A stretch of 64,000 bases of DNA, from contig CM076153.1 of assembly GCA_038025085.1 (NCBI GenBank), positions 1,240,001-1,304,000 of the forward strand, in the 5' to 3' direction. Made by a program: the position numbers and the translations under genes. Below the pieces are notes generated by a model. The model was not told the origin of the DNA. It worked only from the letters and a program-made list of their open reading frames with translations, and made no database searches. Source of the DNA: Tetragonia tetragonoides (taxonomy: Eukaryota; Streptophyta; Magnoliopsida; Caryophyllales; Aizoaceae). This document shows, piece by piece, positions 23,381 to 35,768 of this stretch (its first letter is position 1; every line of letters starts with the position of its first letter).

Positions 23381-25412
23381 GCAGAATATAAACTCAAAAA
23401 GCAATAACTAATAAGCAAAGCCCAAAATTATTTTAGTCTGAAAATTGAAAAACCAAAATGATAAAGATCAAAGTGAGATGGAAGGGAGGAGGACTTACCG
23501 ACTGAATCGATGGTGGCTCGGTTGCTGTCGCTCGATCTGAGCTGGACGCCGTGCTCGGTGGTGCTGTCGCAGAGTCGCAACTCGCAGGAGATCGGATCAG
23601 GAGGGAGAGAGAAAGAGGATGGAGAGAGAGAAAGAGGGGTTAGGGTTTGGGTTTCTGATTTTGGTAAATGAAATGAAAATTGAAATGTTATTTTTATTTT
23701 TGGGATGATTGTTTTAGGCTAGCTAGTAGTTAATTAAGATAGTAATATTTTAAATTAAAAAATGTAAAAAAAAAGTTTAAAAATAAATTTGTGGATCAGT
23801 TTTTTCTAGTCGTATTCTGCACGTATCCACCCAGTATTCTAGTCGAATTCTAAGTTATTCAGCATTTAAATTAATTCAAAAAAATAGGATACTTCAAGAG
23901 TACGTATCCGATTCTTTTTAGCGTATCCAGGATGTATCCGGGCAGTATTTATATCCGATACGTATCCGGTACGGGATACTTGACCCAACCGAGGTATCCG
24001 TGCATCAGAGGCTAGGGGTGGGGTGGGTTGGCTAAGGGGTCAAGAATGCCGGAGTTGGGTGGGGCTAGATTAGGCTAAATGAGGGGTCGAGAACGACGGA
24101 GGTGGGGGAGCTAGGGTTTATTTGTTTTTTTTTAATCTTTTTCTCTTTCAATTATTTGTTTTTCTTTTTTAATTTTTGATTACTTTTTTAATCAATGATC
24201 ATTTATTTCATCAAAAATTTAGTAAGGAATCATCTATAATGATTGGAGTGTAGGCTGTAGGTTTCTTTTTCAGTATACAGATGAATATAATAAGGGAGAT
24301 TTCTAAGAGAAAAAGCAATAAGAGAGAAAGATGATTTGCAAATAAAAAAGGTACTTTAGGAATTATTGTGACAAAAAAAATTACGTTGAGTAATTTAGAA
24401 TTTTCGTTCAGCAATTCCGTAAAGGATTTGATTGTTTGTTTTTGTTTTTGTTTTTGTTTTTTTTTTTCTCCTTAGTAAAGTATAAGATGTAAGAGAAGTA
24501 AAAAGCCTACATAAGACTTCTGCCAATGGTTTTTGGTCATAATTTTTTTTTTTTAGAGGTAATAAAATTCGTTATTCTTAGCCCACTATTTTATTCTTGG
24601 ACAATCACTACTCTTTTGTGGATGTAGTCAAGTTAGTTCCTACTAAATGTAACCAATAATTTTATCGAGTTCTGGATTACACGTACACATTGACGTGTCA
24701 AAACATAAAGTTAAGTTGCCTTGTCTACTCCGTGTTTTCAGTTTCAAACCTTTGATAACCGTATCAATTCCTCTTATAATCCCTCTCCCTGTTCTAATTT
24801 CATACTAGGGAATAACCCGTGCTACGCACGGACTTTTCGTTTATTACTATATCTATAATAATATTATCAGCTAAATTATTGAAGTTTTTTAAATTTTAAA
24901 AAGGTATATAAAAAATAAATAAATATAATGATTGACCAAAAGGTTATAATACTTATCATTGATTCATTGTCCTATTAAAAACTAATATCTATAATTTGTC
25001 ACATAACTTGCAATTGTACACCTAAAATAAAACTTAACAAATTGCACCACAAATGTAAGACATGTCATTTTATTTTCGCTTATCCGTGCAAAATGTAGTC
25101 ACATGTCTAACCTATGTTTTATACCCTCATATATAAATCTTAATTAAAATCTGAACACTGTCATATTAACGATGATTATTCCCACTAAATAATAGTACAC
25201 TTTCATGTACCATACGCTTATACCAATTAATATAGTTTGTTATTAAACAATTATCAGTTTGATTAAACCGTCCCTTAATGTGTATTTCACTAATTCGAAT
25301 TTATAAATTGGAAGATTAACTTTCTATCAAACGGAAAAACACTTGCAAACAACTCACCATCTAAGAAAATGAAGAATAATAAGTAAGTCCTCAAAATGTG
25401 ACTCTTGTATGT
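22967..25412. repeat. Tandem duplication unit 2
   Basis: Second copy of the 20511-22966 unit. It holds the BED exon and leader but not the downstream DUF659-like piece, so it is a promoter plus exon fragment without a gene. Its far end continues into the rest of the Helitron (to about 25985), indicating this copy keeps the original right-hand context. Confidence 0.92.
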
Positions 25413-25985
25413 TACTTGCGCTTATACCCACAATTAAGTAAAACTTGTTATATATTATGTGCATCTATTCGCCAAATATTCAACACTATACTCAATTAAA
25501 GTTTTTATAATTTTGATAACGCTAAAACTGGACATTAATCTCATTTTAGATTTATCAAATTATGACACTTGTATGTCACATGCGCTTTTACCCACAACTA
25601 TATAATATTTTTTTAAATACCCGTGTGAAATATTCATCCTCTATACCGAATTGATTAGAAATTTTAATTGTTTTTTTAATAACAAATATAATTTTTCTTT
25701 ATAGACAACTAATTGCCAAGTCTTACAATACATGAATAATCAAAAGTTATGATTGACAATCTTAATGCGGGAGATTAATGCTATTTTAGGTTATATTGAT
25801 GTAATTTTAATATTAAATAAAAATAAAAAATATGAATAGATTATAGCAATTATTATATGATATTTAATTTTAACAATTTATTACTCACCATAATAAAAAT
25901 CAAAATAAAAAAAGTAAATATTAACCAATCAAAGTGTGACACTTGTCACGTTACCAGCGATCTTACCCAACTTTATATATATACA
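24805..25985 (-). mobile_element. Helitron-like element
   Basis: On the minus strand the 3' end is a hairpin CCGTGCGTAGCACGG followed by GTTATTCCCTAG and T, typical of Helitrons (CTRR end inserted before T). The 5' side near 25985 reads GTATATATATAAAGTTGGG, like plant Helitron starts, though the leading TC is not clear. The interior is AT-rich with no Rep/helicase. The same 3' part recurs in tandem unit 1 from 22351. Confidence 0.65.
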
Positions 25986-26197
25986 GTGGTGTGACCATGT
26001 ACAACAATGGGTGGACCACTACACCTGCATTTTTCATGTTTTTGCCTTTTTAATGTACAATTTTTCCTATTTTTAATAGAACTCTTTTGTTTTTTTGCTT
26101 TTATTGCACCCCTATTATAAGATTTTTTACCCATATTCTAAAATTTGCACCCCTATTTAAAAGGAGCTGGGTTTACCACCGTAATACATATATTAGA
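25986..26197. other. AT-rich intergenic DNA
   Basis: Short stretch between two Helitron-like elements. No gene recognised. Confidence 0.3.
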
Positions 26198-26854
26198 CTA
26201 GTAATGATGCCCTGCCATGCACGGGTTAAGATATATATATATATATTTTTTTTTTCTTGTTATTTTATTCTTCAATATTATACATTTAAAATTATATCTT
26301 ATACGTGAAGATTAAACATATTGTAAATGCATCTTATTTTGAAGTATTTTTCGATGCGAATACGATGATACAAATACTATTTCTTTTGAAGATGTGTAGA
26401 AGATTACATTTGCTTTTGAATTTTTGACAAAGATTAAGTTATAACACTTATAAATCTCTAGTAGTGATGCCCGTGCGATGCACGGGTTAAGTTATATATA
26501 TTTTTATTATTTTCCTTGTTTTTTTATTCTTCAATATTATATATTTTAAAATATATTTACCATAATTGAAATTGGATAACGTTAAGATTAAACATATTGT
26601 AAATGCACCTCATTTTGAAGTATTTTCTGATGCGAATACGATGGTACAAATATTATTTTTTTAAGAGGTGTAGAAGATTACATTTGCTTTTGAAGTTTCG
26701 ACAAAGATTAAGTTATAACACTTATAAAACTCTAGTCATTCATCCCAAGTCAAACTCTCAATTTTATTTTATTTTATAATTATTCTAATAATACATTTAA
26801 TGATGTGGCATGGCTCAAAACTCACGAAATATGCCAGCTTTATATATATAGAGA
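26198..26854 (-). mobile_element. Helitron-like element with a duplicated 3' end
   Basis: The minus strand starts TCTCTATATATATAAAGCTG (about 26854), a classic plant Helitron 5' end. Two successive 3' termini follow: a perfect hairpin CCCGTGCATCGCACGGG ending in CTAG at 26458, and a second, weaker hairpin ending in CTAG (then T) at 26198. The roughly 260-bp segments before each end (26458-26734 and 26198-26457) are about 85-90% alike by eye. Confidence 0.7.
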
Positions 26855-27155
26855 GAAGATAGAGAAGATTGATGCTCTATCTCACCTTTATTTTTATTTT
26901 TTTTTTGGTGAATAGTTGGAAATACATTAGTTTTTTTGTTTTTTTTTTAAATTATAAATAATGGAAAAGGGTGAACAGGTTGTGATGGAGAATTTAATAG
27001 GAGACTAAAATCTGATGGAGCAACGTAATTCTTTTTATTTGAAAATAAGTGGTTTATGATGCACAGGAAGATAATTGCACGGTGAAATTCCACGGGTAAT
27101 GTTGTGTCCTTGTGGTTAATGTAGCGATAATGAATAATCAAGATGGTTTGGCGTA

Positions 27156-27729
27156 TCTAACTCCAAGGTTGTAAAATCCTAGTCTCTCTTTTTTGCTTCT
27201 CTTCTTTCTTTCTCAACTCTAATTCTTACTAGGACAAATTTTCAGGCCGGAAAGGCCGATTTAGGCCATTCCCGACCTGTGATTCATATTTTCCACCTCT
27301 TTTTGTCATTGTTTTCTAGTTTATGCTCTCTAAGTGGAATAAATTTTCTCTCCCTTTTGTGGAGTTATTAGGGGTTTTTATATTTTTCCTCTTTGTAGGA
27401 TCCTCTCTTCGCCTATTGTGCGATTTAGTATCAAGTAATATGAATTCGGGGACCGGATATGCACAAGATCGATGGTATCATACAACATTTTGTGAGCAAA
27501 CAATTACGGTACTTGCGGTGAAGATCTCCACTTCCGTTAAAGATGAAGAATCAAAGGAAGCACATGGTTACTATGCATGTTGGGAGTCGCGCTCGGGTAT
27601 TCTAGTTAATTGTTTTGTTAGCAAATTTGTTATTGAAACTGTTCATTTAGTATATTCTAGGGTTATTTTCGATGTAGATGCCGTATGACTTTTCTATGAA
27701 TGAAAGTCTCCTATTCCCCTCTTAAAAAA
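27156..27729 (+). mobile_element. Non-LTR-type retroposon with 15-bp target duplication
   Basis: AGATGGTTTGGCGTA flanks it at 27141-27155 and 27730-27744. It ends in a short A tract after ...CTCCTATTCCCCTCTT, as retroposed RNA does. Its 3' end (CCGTATGACTTTT...AATGAAAGT...TTCCCCTC) resembles that of the element at 44271-44798. A 121-codon frame (27323-27688) ends just before the tail, but I do not recognise the product. Confidence 0.65.
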
Positions 27730-27768
27730 AGATGGTTTGGCGTAGTCCTTCAAAAAAAAAAAAAAAAA

Positions 27769-27900
27769 GATGGTTTGGTGTAGTGATTTATCACTTCATC
27801 CCTTAAATAAGTGGTTGGGGGTTCGAATCCCAACTCTTGCGGATGGAAAAAATCCCTTGGCCAGCCCCCTACCATTTAGTGTGCTAACAGTTGGAACGAG
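27769..27900 (+). mobile_element. tRNA-derived SINE-like sequence
   Basis: Reads GATGGTTTGGTGTAGTGATT (A-box-like) and then GGGTTCGAATCCC at 27821-27833, a good B box. The arms do not fold into a tRNA, so it is a SINE or decayed copy. It follows directly after an A tract. Confidence 0.45.
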
Positions 27901-28537
27901 AGAATTAGTCACTGTAATCGACGGTGGATATCTTTGGCAAAGACCTAAAAAATTAGCGACAATGAAAAGAGAGCGAGAGAGAGTGGTGGGGAAGTGATGA
28001 TTACCTACGGGCTACGGGTGAGGGTGTTGAATTGAAGCGTGTGAGAGTCAATGAGACCTTTCATAAGCACAATCGATTTTTCTTTTTTTGTTACTGGTCC
28101 ATGTTACTATTTATTGGAATGTTTTGTTGATGAATTGAAAATGGTAGAAGACAAGTGAGCGGCGGAAAAAATAATAGAGATTTTCAATATTTAAATTACT
28201 TGATGATATGTGTTATGAACTGAAATCAGTTGCAATATATGAAACTTCTTCCAAATTAATTGTATGGACTACTAATATGGGGTTTATAGACCAAAAGGGT
28301 TTTATTACTTAATAGGTTAGTCTTTTGGGATAATTCTCCTTTTTGGTCCATAACAATATGACGTTCTTTATGGAGACAATTTATGTAATGAATGATACCG
28401 CAAATAGCTAAGTCTTTGATTACCTTGAATCATAATCTCTAGCTGTCACAAAAAGAAAAGAAAAAGAAAAAAGAGAAAATAAATGTCAAGAAATTTATCA
28501 AAATGAAAAGACCCATGCGAATGCACGGGCCAACCCA
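27901..28537. other. Intergenic DNA ending at a Helitron 3' end
   Basis: AT-rich, no gene seen. At 28510-28541 the plus strand reads CCCATGCGAATGCACGGG, CCAACCCA and CTAG followed by T, a weak Helitron 3' terminus. Its 5' end was not located. Confidence 0.35.
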
Positions 28538-28545
28538 CTAGTATA

Positions 28546-29280
28546 TTCAAAAGACCCAAACTACCCTCATTAGTCAAGGAGGTTGGAGGAATCCCTGATA
28601 TTTTGACTACTTAGGTAAGTTACTCGTTCCATTTTGAGATTCGAATAGCTTTCTTCGACCAAATGTGGATAGACCATTAGGATAATTATTAGGAATCTAA
28701 ACAAATCGAGAGAATAAAGTATAATCTAAATTGAAAAGTGTATCTTTTTTCCATTAAACTAAATTGAACTAATCTAAATTACACCAATAGTAACAAATGA
28801 GATGAAAAGCATATATTTTTTAAAACTGTGCTAAGCTACGATCCATGTTAAAATGTGTCACTTAAACTGCATAGTTAAATTTTAAAAGCTAGTTATTTGT
28901 GCTAAACATAACCTAATTCAAGATTGAAAAGGATTAGAGGAAGCCCTGAATTTGAAGTTTTAAACCACTAATCCCACGACTAGGCCACCATGCACTATAA
29001 ATTATATTAGCTAGCTAGCCCAAATTCAGCTAAATGTGAATTTTGAACCACAAATTAAAGCTCTTTTTCTTTATTTACTTGGCTATAATACTATAGAGCA
29101 CATGTTTGGTGGACCTACACATTTTAATTTGGGTACTTGCTTGTCACCCAATCGGAAAAATCATCCACGGAGACACTTTTTGCCTTCTGGTTATGCTAAC
29201 AGCAACAATGAAAAGACATCTATAGTAGTAAATAGATAGCAGCAGAACTTCATTTCCTCTATTTTGGTAGCAATCTAACA
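28546..29280. repeat. Direct repeat on the left side of F-box copy B
   Basis: Homologous to 34848-35768 in the same orientation: CAAAAGACCCAAACTAC, GAGGAATCC(C/T)TGAT, TAGGTAAGTTACT, CCACAAATTAAAGCTCTTTT, GAGCACATGTTTGGT and AATTTGGGTACTTGCTTGTCA occur in both, in order. The right copy carries extra ACTGAACTGAA-type sequence near 35220-35450. No gene recognised in either copy. Confidence 0.8.
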
Positions 29281-29456
29281 AACATAGACCTTCGCTTTGT
29301 CAGATGTGGCTTGCGCCTATTTATCACATCTGATACCACTATACCAGCACCTTCTGAACCAATTTTTCATAGTCATATATATTCAAAAAGCTCAACAAGA
29401 CGCCCACCAACTGAGCCAGTGTTATAATGCGCCGAGCTGCACTAGAACTAGCTAAA

Positions 29457-32400
29457 TTAAATAAACTTACGAAAGTCTGGAGCCTCTGATTGTAAACAAC
29501 AATATTTGAAGGGTGCCGTACACCGAGCACAACTACGTTGATCACACTTCAGGTGCCGCTTAACACCGGCAGCCTTGTGACGAATCTCTTCTTCATTCCA
29601 CTCTACAGTATTACTATAATACCCCCTTCCACCAACAGCATTGCAATTGGGAATACGAAAACAATGTCGGGTATCCAGCAACTCAAGATTTTTGTGGCGA
29701 TCTAATATCATCCCCAAGGCGTTTAACGACAACATACAAGACATGAGTCTCAGGCGCCTGAGTTTTGGACAGCAATCACGGATTACTTTTGCTGCATCAT
29801 CATACACAACTCCAAATAACCGCAGGCTTCTAACATTCCGAAGGCTACGTGGACAATATTTAATCAAAGTTGCAGGACACTGTATTCGCTTCAACTTCCT
29901 CCAGTGAATCATAGCTCTCACCATAAAGAAGAATGATGTACCCACCGCCCTTGGTATAATCAACTCCTTCAATGAGGGTGACCTGGAAAGCGCATACCGC
30001 AATGTTTAGTCACTATAAAACAGGCTTCCTTAATAGGCCATTCAGAAAACAGGTCAGTAAGTCGTTTCTGGGTCAAATAACTTTGGTTCTCTGCAGGGCA
30101 GCTTGGGTCAAGTTTTGTGTCAACCAACTTTCGAGTAGCTTTTATAGGGTTCTTCAGGTTTGGGCAGTAAAAACTCAACATTTAGGTCAGGCTTCGGTTA
30201 TATTTTCAGATCAGGTCCATTTTTGACAACTTAATCCTGACAAACATAACATCACATATCATGTAAAATTAGTGCTACAACATAAATTACACTGTAGAAT
30301 CTCCTGGCAATTTTATTTTCTTTTTTGGGCTAAAAAATGAATCAAGAGCCCTTGAACATACTGCTATCAAAATGTCAAAATATGTGACCAGTCCTTCCAC
30401 TCTAAATCGAGCACAGATGATAAGATAACATTATACATGCAATATTATTTGGACAAAGAGGCTGCGTGTTAATTTGAACTCAGCAAATGCTGTATATTAT
30501 AGGTTCTGAACACTCCTTAATCAATTACCCATAAAGTGATGCAACAGGATAAATCTATATAATATCAGTCTCAAAACTACAGAATGCATGTAACTGACGT
30601 AAGCTATTCTCATCTCAAGGAAAATCATAAGCTATTCTCATCTCAAGGAACTGGAAAGTCTGCTCATATCTGGTTACAGAAAATCCTGATCAAGACAAGG
30701 ATCAATAATCTCCCAAACAGTCACTTATTTTGAAGGGGAAGAGATTTAACATTTACCCAATTCCAAAAATTTTCCCTGCATGGAACAAGAAATACAACAT
30801 GGGAGTATACCCTATGAGTTATGACTCCCCCCAATACAACAGTACATACATCAAAGCTTCAATATCTGAAAGGGCGAGTTCCTTCAATTACACAAGCAGC
30901 AACTTTTAACACAACCCATCTCCAAAACTCTATGTAAATAAAGCTTTCCAAATGATTTGCTTGCAAACCAAACATCAAAGCAGGGTATTTAAACACATCC
31001 TTATCCTATACAACAGAGGTGCACAGATGCCTTAGAGAGGGGAAGTTTCAATATATGAAAGGGGAGTCCCTACATTGAAACTACCAGCAACATCTTATTA
31101 TCCAAAGTTTTTTTTTTACTAAACCCACTTTATCCAAAAAAAATTTACTCAACCCATCCTCAAACTCTGTCTATGTAGCTTTCCAGATGATTTCTTGCAA
31201 ATCAAACATCAAAGCAAAGTATTTAAACCCATCAATTACTTGAGTAGTTGAGTGAGAGTCTGACCTCCTTTAGTGAAAATAAAAAGATACGAAGCAAAAA
31301 AAAGGTGGTTCAAAATCCCCCTTTCACACCCAGGATGAAGTTTAAATTAGGGTGTGAAAACCAAATCTTCATTTTCCATGACAATAAAATAGAATAAAGA
31401 ATCTACAGATCGCCATAAAGAGCCCTCTACTCATATATCAAATAGTCTGACATTACAGCACCCTGCTGCCTACAGCCTCTCCTCCTACCAAAAATTCCTT
31501 CAAGTCAAGACACCTAATGTAGACTATTTTTCCTAGCAGAAATAACTTTTCTCCCACAGGCCATACTTGTCCATGAGCTAATGTGCCAGAAGTTCATTTT
31601 TAAAAACATTCCTTCCAGCCAAAAAGGCAGCTGGATTCGCCCAACCGCACCCATAGCAGCAACAACATATCCAGCCCATAAGAAGTTTACAGGCACTCTC
31701 TGGTATATGATAAGTAGGGAGATAAAAATCCTTGCAAAAAAATGCATCCCGATAATCTAGCCAAATATCTGTTCTTACACTCTACACAGTGAAGCCCAGT
31801 CATATAGACCCCAATTCCACATCCCGGTAAGGAGTAATATTTGGTGTACATTACATCCATCATCTCAAAATTCAAAAGTTGTGTACATTCTGAGCACAGT
31901 TTACACACAAAGAAAATGCATAAGACCTGAACTTACACCTAGAATGTACAGGCACTCTCCTGTAGATGGCACTCTGCTTCCCCTGGAAATATGATTGGAT
32001 CACATAAAATAAAGAAATCCTCTTACCAAGAGTGCTGCCCAAACCACCCCTCTCACAGGCCATATATATATAATATAAATAGTGGAGAGGGTATTTGATA
32101 GGTTAGAGACCCATCATGTCAAACATCCAAACATTTTGCACAAAAACTCATATGAGGCGGCCTCAAGGTGAGGCGCCTCATACATTTATCAAAAAAAAAA
32201 AGGTGAGGCGCCTCATACAATCATGGTGTCATGATGACGTCATACTTGGTTATAGAGGGGGCATCACTTTGAGGCGGCCTCGTGAGAGACTTATTGAACA
32301 TTTTGTACATTATGAACAAAGTCGTCGCAGAAAAAGGGAGACGAGAAGCACCAAAAAAACGTGATTTCCGAAACAAGCCCCTTTAAAACAAGGCTGACAA

Positions 32401-32978
32401 AGTTTTAGCCTAAACTAAATATTTACATAGTCTAGCATTCAGTCTATGTTATCTTTTGGACTTTAAAGAACTCCCTTAACAGCTTGTATGCATTTTCATG
32501 ATCCTTTATATTCCAACCCAAACAAAGCCAGCAATAGGAAGGTATATTACCAACAGCACAAGGATAATAAAAGTATGAGCAAAGTAAACTATATTAAGAA
32601 TAAGTTCAGAAACAATAGTGTTTACCTTTTAGCAAGAAACACATACTTATCTTCCTTGAGCAAGGACTCACCAAGGATCAATTTAGACCATGAGTCAGCC
32701 GGCTTACTATCTATCACGCGCTTTAGGAAAGAGCAGTATCTCAGGTGTAAATGTAGACGCTTAAAAGTAACCAAGGGTCGGAGGTCGATCACACTGGAGG
32801 CTGTGGAGGGATAGATTGAGTCTAAGATTGCTGATAACCATGACTTGCTTACAAGACATGCAGATACGAATCTATAAGCCCAAGGAACTCTCTTCATTAT
32901 TTCCACCAATAAATCATAAGGCATATCATCCCAACTAATCGACGTTGTTTTCGCGGCAAAAATTGCTTGTGTCCGCAT
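29457..32978 (-). CDS. F-box/LRR-repeat protein, copy B (intact)
   Basis: Exon 1 is 32978 to 32626 (ATG at 32978) and exon 2 is 29982 to 29457. The junction AG|G makes Arg, giving ...KYVFLAKR-SPSLKELIIPR and a total of 292 aa. The F-box is at residues 14-56 (WDDMPYDLLVEIMKRVPWAY). LRR-like segments follow (LRNVRSLRLFGV; CCPKLRRLRLMSC; HKNLELLDTRHC), then the conserved tail EEEIRHKAAGVKRHLKCDQR with several Cys. Order and motifs match the At3g48880-type F-box/LRR family, presumed substrate adaptors of SCF ubiquitin ligases. An open frame before exon 2 (LRYALS) is intron read-through with a stop just upstream. GTAAGT at the very end could be a donor, so a further short exon is possible. Confidence 0.82.
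32152..32285. mobile_element. Foldback MITE with GAGGCGCCTC motifs, copy B
   Basis: Orthologous in position to 17029-17164 and nearly identical, inside copy B's intron. The ends read ATGAGGCGGCCTCAAGGTGA and, on the right, TTTGAGGCGGCCTC. Confidence 0.6.
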
Positions 32979-34390
32979 CTTCAATCCTGATAACACATGA
33001 AAAGCAAAGGGACAATCAGCGACTGGCATTAAACAGAAAAAAAATCCAGTTGCAGCAATGGCTAAGAATGTCACAGGATTAGAATCTCACAGGCATTAAG
33101 TCAAGAGTAGTGGTCATCAAAGCATGTGGATGGTTCAATTTCAAAAGCTCATAAAAATGTATGTCGAGTACAAGTTTTCTATAGAAAAAATACTCCCTCT
33201 GTCCATATATTGTCGTCAAATTGACTCTTACCTTCAGATTTAAGATTTTGCTTGTATACTTTAATTCCCTTGGAAAACAACAATGAAATTAGTTAAGTAT
33301 TTATTCCAGACATCGCAAAGTAGTACACTGGACAACTAACTCCAGATGAAGCAACTATTTTTTCAATAGCTATTTAATAGACAAGATGAGCTGTTCCAAA
33401 CTTCAATGAAGGCCAAATACTAGTAAAGAAAATTCCTCCATATGTGTACTGATGTTTGTAGTTGTAATCCTTTTCTTAATGAACTACAGCACCACTTAAT
33501 GACGCAAAATTTTCAGCACATAAACACACACTATAATGATATAATCTAATTACAAAAGACGGGCTACATAACTGCTTACTCGCTCTGTGTATCCATTACT
33601 TCAAAACCCTTTAAATATATGCAGGTAAGTTCGGAAGGTTATTATTGGAGTCATGTCAAAGCTCCTAAAAATATTCTCTCTCACAGTTTACATTCAGATT
33701 TGATACTGAAAGAGGACAAGAACACGATTTTAAGGAGATCCCCCTGAAGAGTCTCCCTAGCATATTAAACCTAAAGCAGCAGGCAATAGGATTTTCTTCA
33801 ATAACATGATCAGGCTCTCCTCAAAAACTTGGAATTGCACTTTTGGTGAATTTACTGGTTTTATGGAACTACCTAGTGCAACTGGCCTTCCTATATGTAC
33901 CAATAATGTAATAATATAAAGATAAATTCATGCATGGATCCATATTACTCGAGCAGTCAACAAGCAATTAGCTACTCAACAACAACAACCCTAAGTATCC
34001 CATCAAGAGCAGGTCTTGAGAGATGTAGGTTCAATTCAACAGACCCACAAAGATACAATGGTTTTTGAAAACAATTCGGCAACAAGCCAGAAGCCACTCA
34101 TCATCTAATACTCACTTCCAAGTACATCGACACAAAAAACAATAATGCAGCTGACCCATTTGAGGTCAAAAACTCAGAATTGTTGAATAAAAGAAGCAAA
34201 CAAAATTGAAAATTTTAGCATCTAATAGTCATAACATAACTCAATTACGAGTGAGAAATTGAAAGAGAAGAGATTACTGACCAGATTTTGCTGCTAGAAT
34301 TGCAAATTGATCGGCCGAAATTGACACTTTCTTCTTTGCCCTCAAACGCGATTCATTTTTAGGGTTTTGTTCTTCGCTAAGCAACATCTA
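32979..34390 (-). other. 5' leader of F-box copy B: UTR exon and intron
   Basis: The minus strand shows a leader (34390-34282) ending CTG|GTCAGT, and an acceptor TTATCAG|GATTGAAG just before the ATG at 32978. The leader contains a small upstream ORF (ATGAATCGCGTTTGA). Copy A keeps the acceptor but not the leader exon. Confidence 0.45.
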
Positions 34391-34847
34391 TTAGTATTAT
34401 GGCCCATTTATGGACTTGAAAGTAGAGAAAGAGGACTGGGGGAGGGAGAAAATCAAATGAAATTTTGGTACGCGCCTCTTTTTTTTTTTTTTTTTTTTGA
34501 TAGAACGCCTCTTTTTTTTTAAGTGGATGAAAAAAAAAGAAAAAAAAAAAAAGAGAGAGAGAGGAGAGAGAGAGAAAGGCGGACGGTTATTGCCTTATTG
34601 GAGAAACATGGAAGATGAATCGTGGGAAATTTGAGCGAAAAAGCCCATATTATAAAGCATCTCTAATAATGAAAATTAAATTGTTTTCGTGTGTCATTCG
34701 AAAACAGTCTTTTTGCTAGGCAATTATTTTAGGGGTAATATTACATACATCTGGACTTCTCCAAACTCCACCCTTGGCGAAACATTTACTGGATTGTTGT
34801 TGTTGTTGTTTGTTGTTCTCCAATAATAAAAATAAAATGTAAGTTAA

Positions 34848-35768
34848 TATCCAAAAGACCCAAACTACATCCATCAGTGAAGGAGGTTAGAGGAATCCTT
34901 GATCTTTTTGACCCATTAGGTAAGTTACTTGCCCCATTTTGAGGTTCGAGTAGATTTCCTCGACCAAATGTTGATAGGAGTCTAAACAAATTGAGCGGAT
35001 AAAGAATAATCTAAATTGAATAGAGTGTTTTTTTTCACTGAACTAAATTGAACTGATCTAAATTATAGCAATAAATTAGATGAAAATTATATATACTTTC
35101 GAAATTGTACTAAGTTACGAACCATGTCAAAATGTGTCACTTAAAATGCATAGTCAAGATTATTCACGATTGAAGAAAGGATTAGAGGAAGCACTAGATG
35201 CGTTTGTTAAGGTTGAACTTACCCGAACTGAAGTGAATTCAACATCATTAAGCTGGACACTACTGAACTGAACTAGACATAACTGAACTCAATTGAACAG
35301 AACTTCATATAAGAGACAAAAAAATATATTTCTAAATCAACACTACTGAACTGAACTGAACATCATTTAACTGAATTTGAAATCACCAAATTGACACTCA
35401 AACTAAACTAAATTAAACTGAACTTACTGTGTAAAATCTAACAAACATACTGAATTTGAAGTTTTGAACCACTAATCCCATGACCAGGCCACCATGCATG
35501 CAGTATAGCTAGCTCAAATTCAGCTAAATGTGAATTTTGAACCACAAATTAAAGCTCTTTTCTTTATTTACTAGGCTATAATAACTATAGAGCACATGTT
35601 TGGTAGACCTACATATTTTAATTTGGGTACTTGCTTGTCATCCAATTGGAAAAATCTTCCACGGAGAGACACCTTTTGCCTTTTGGTTATGTTAACAACA
35701 ACAAAGGAAAAGAAATTAATAGATTGCTGAAGAACTTCATCTATTCTAATATGGTAAGCATCTAACAT
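34848..35768. repeat. Direct repeat on the right side of F-box copy B
   Basis: Second copy of the segment at 28546-29280, same orientation. Together they bracket the F-box copy B block. The insert near 35220-35450 is rich in ACTGAACTGAA motifs. Confidence 0.8.

Noticed and set aside
27769..27845. Possible tRNA gene (good B box)
   Set aside because: Acceptor and anticodon stems do not pair; read as a SINE.
29457..30002. A 181-codon F-box frame starting MRYALS (and its twin at 12330-12875)
   Set aside because: The start is a TTG in intron sequence with a stop just upstream; splicing at the CAG|G acceptor joins the frame to the F-box exon.
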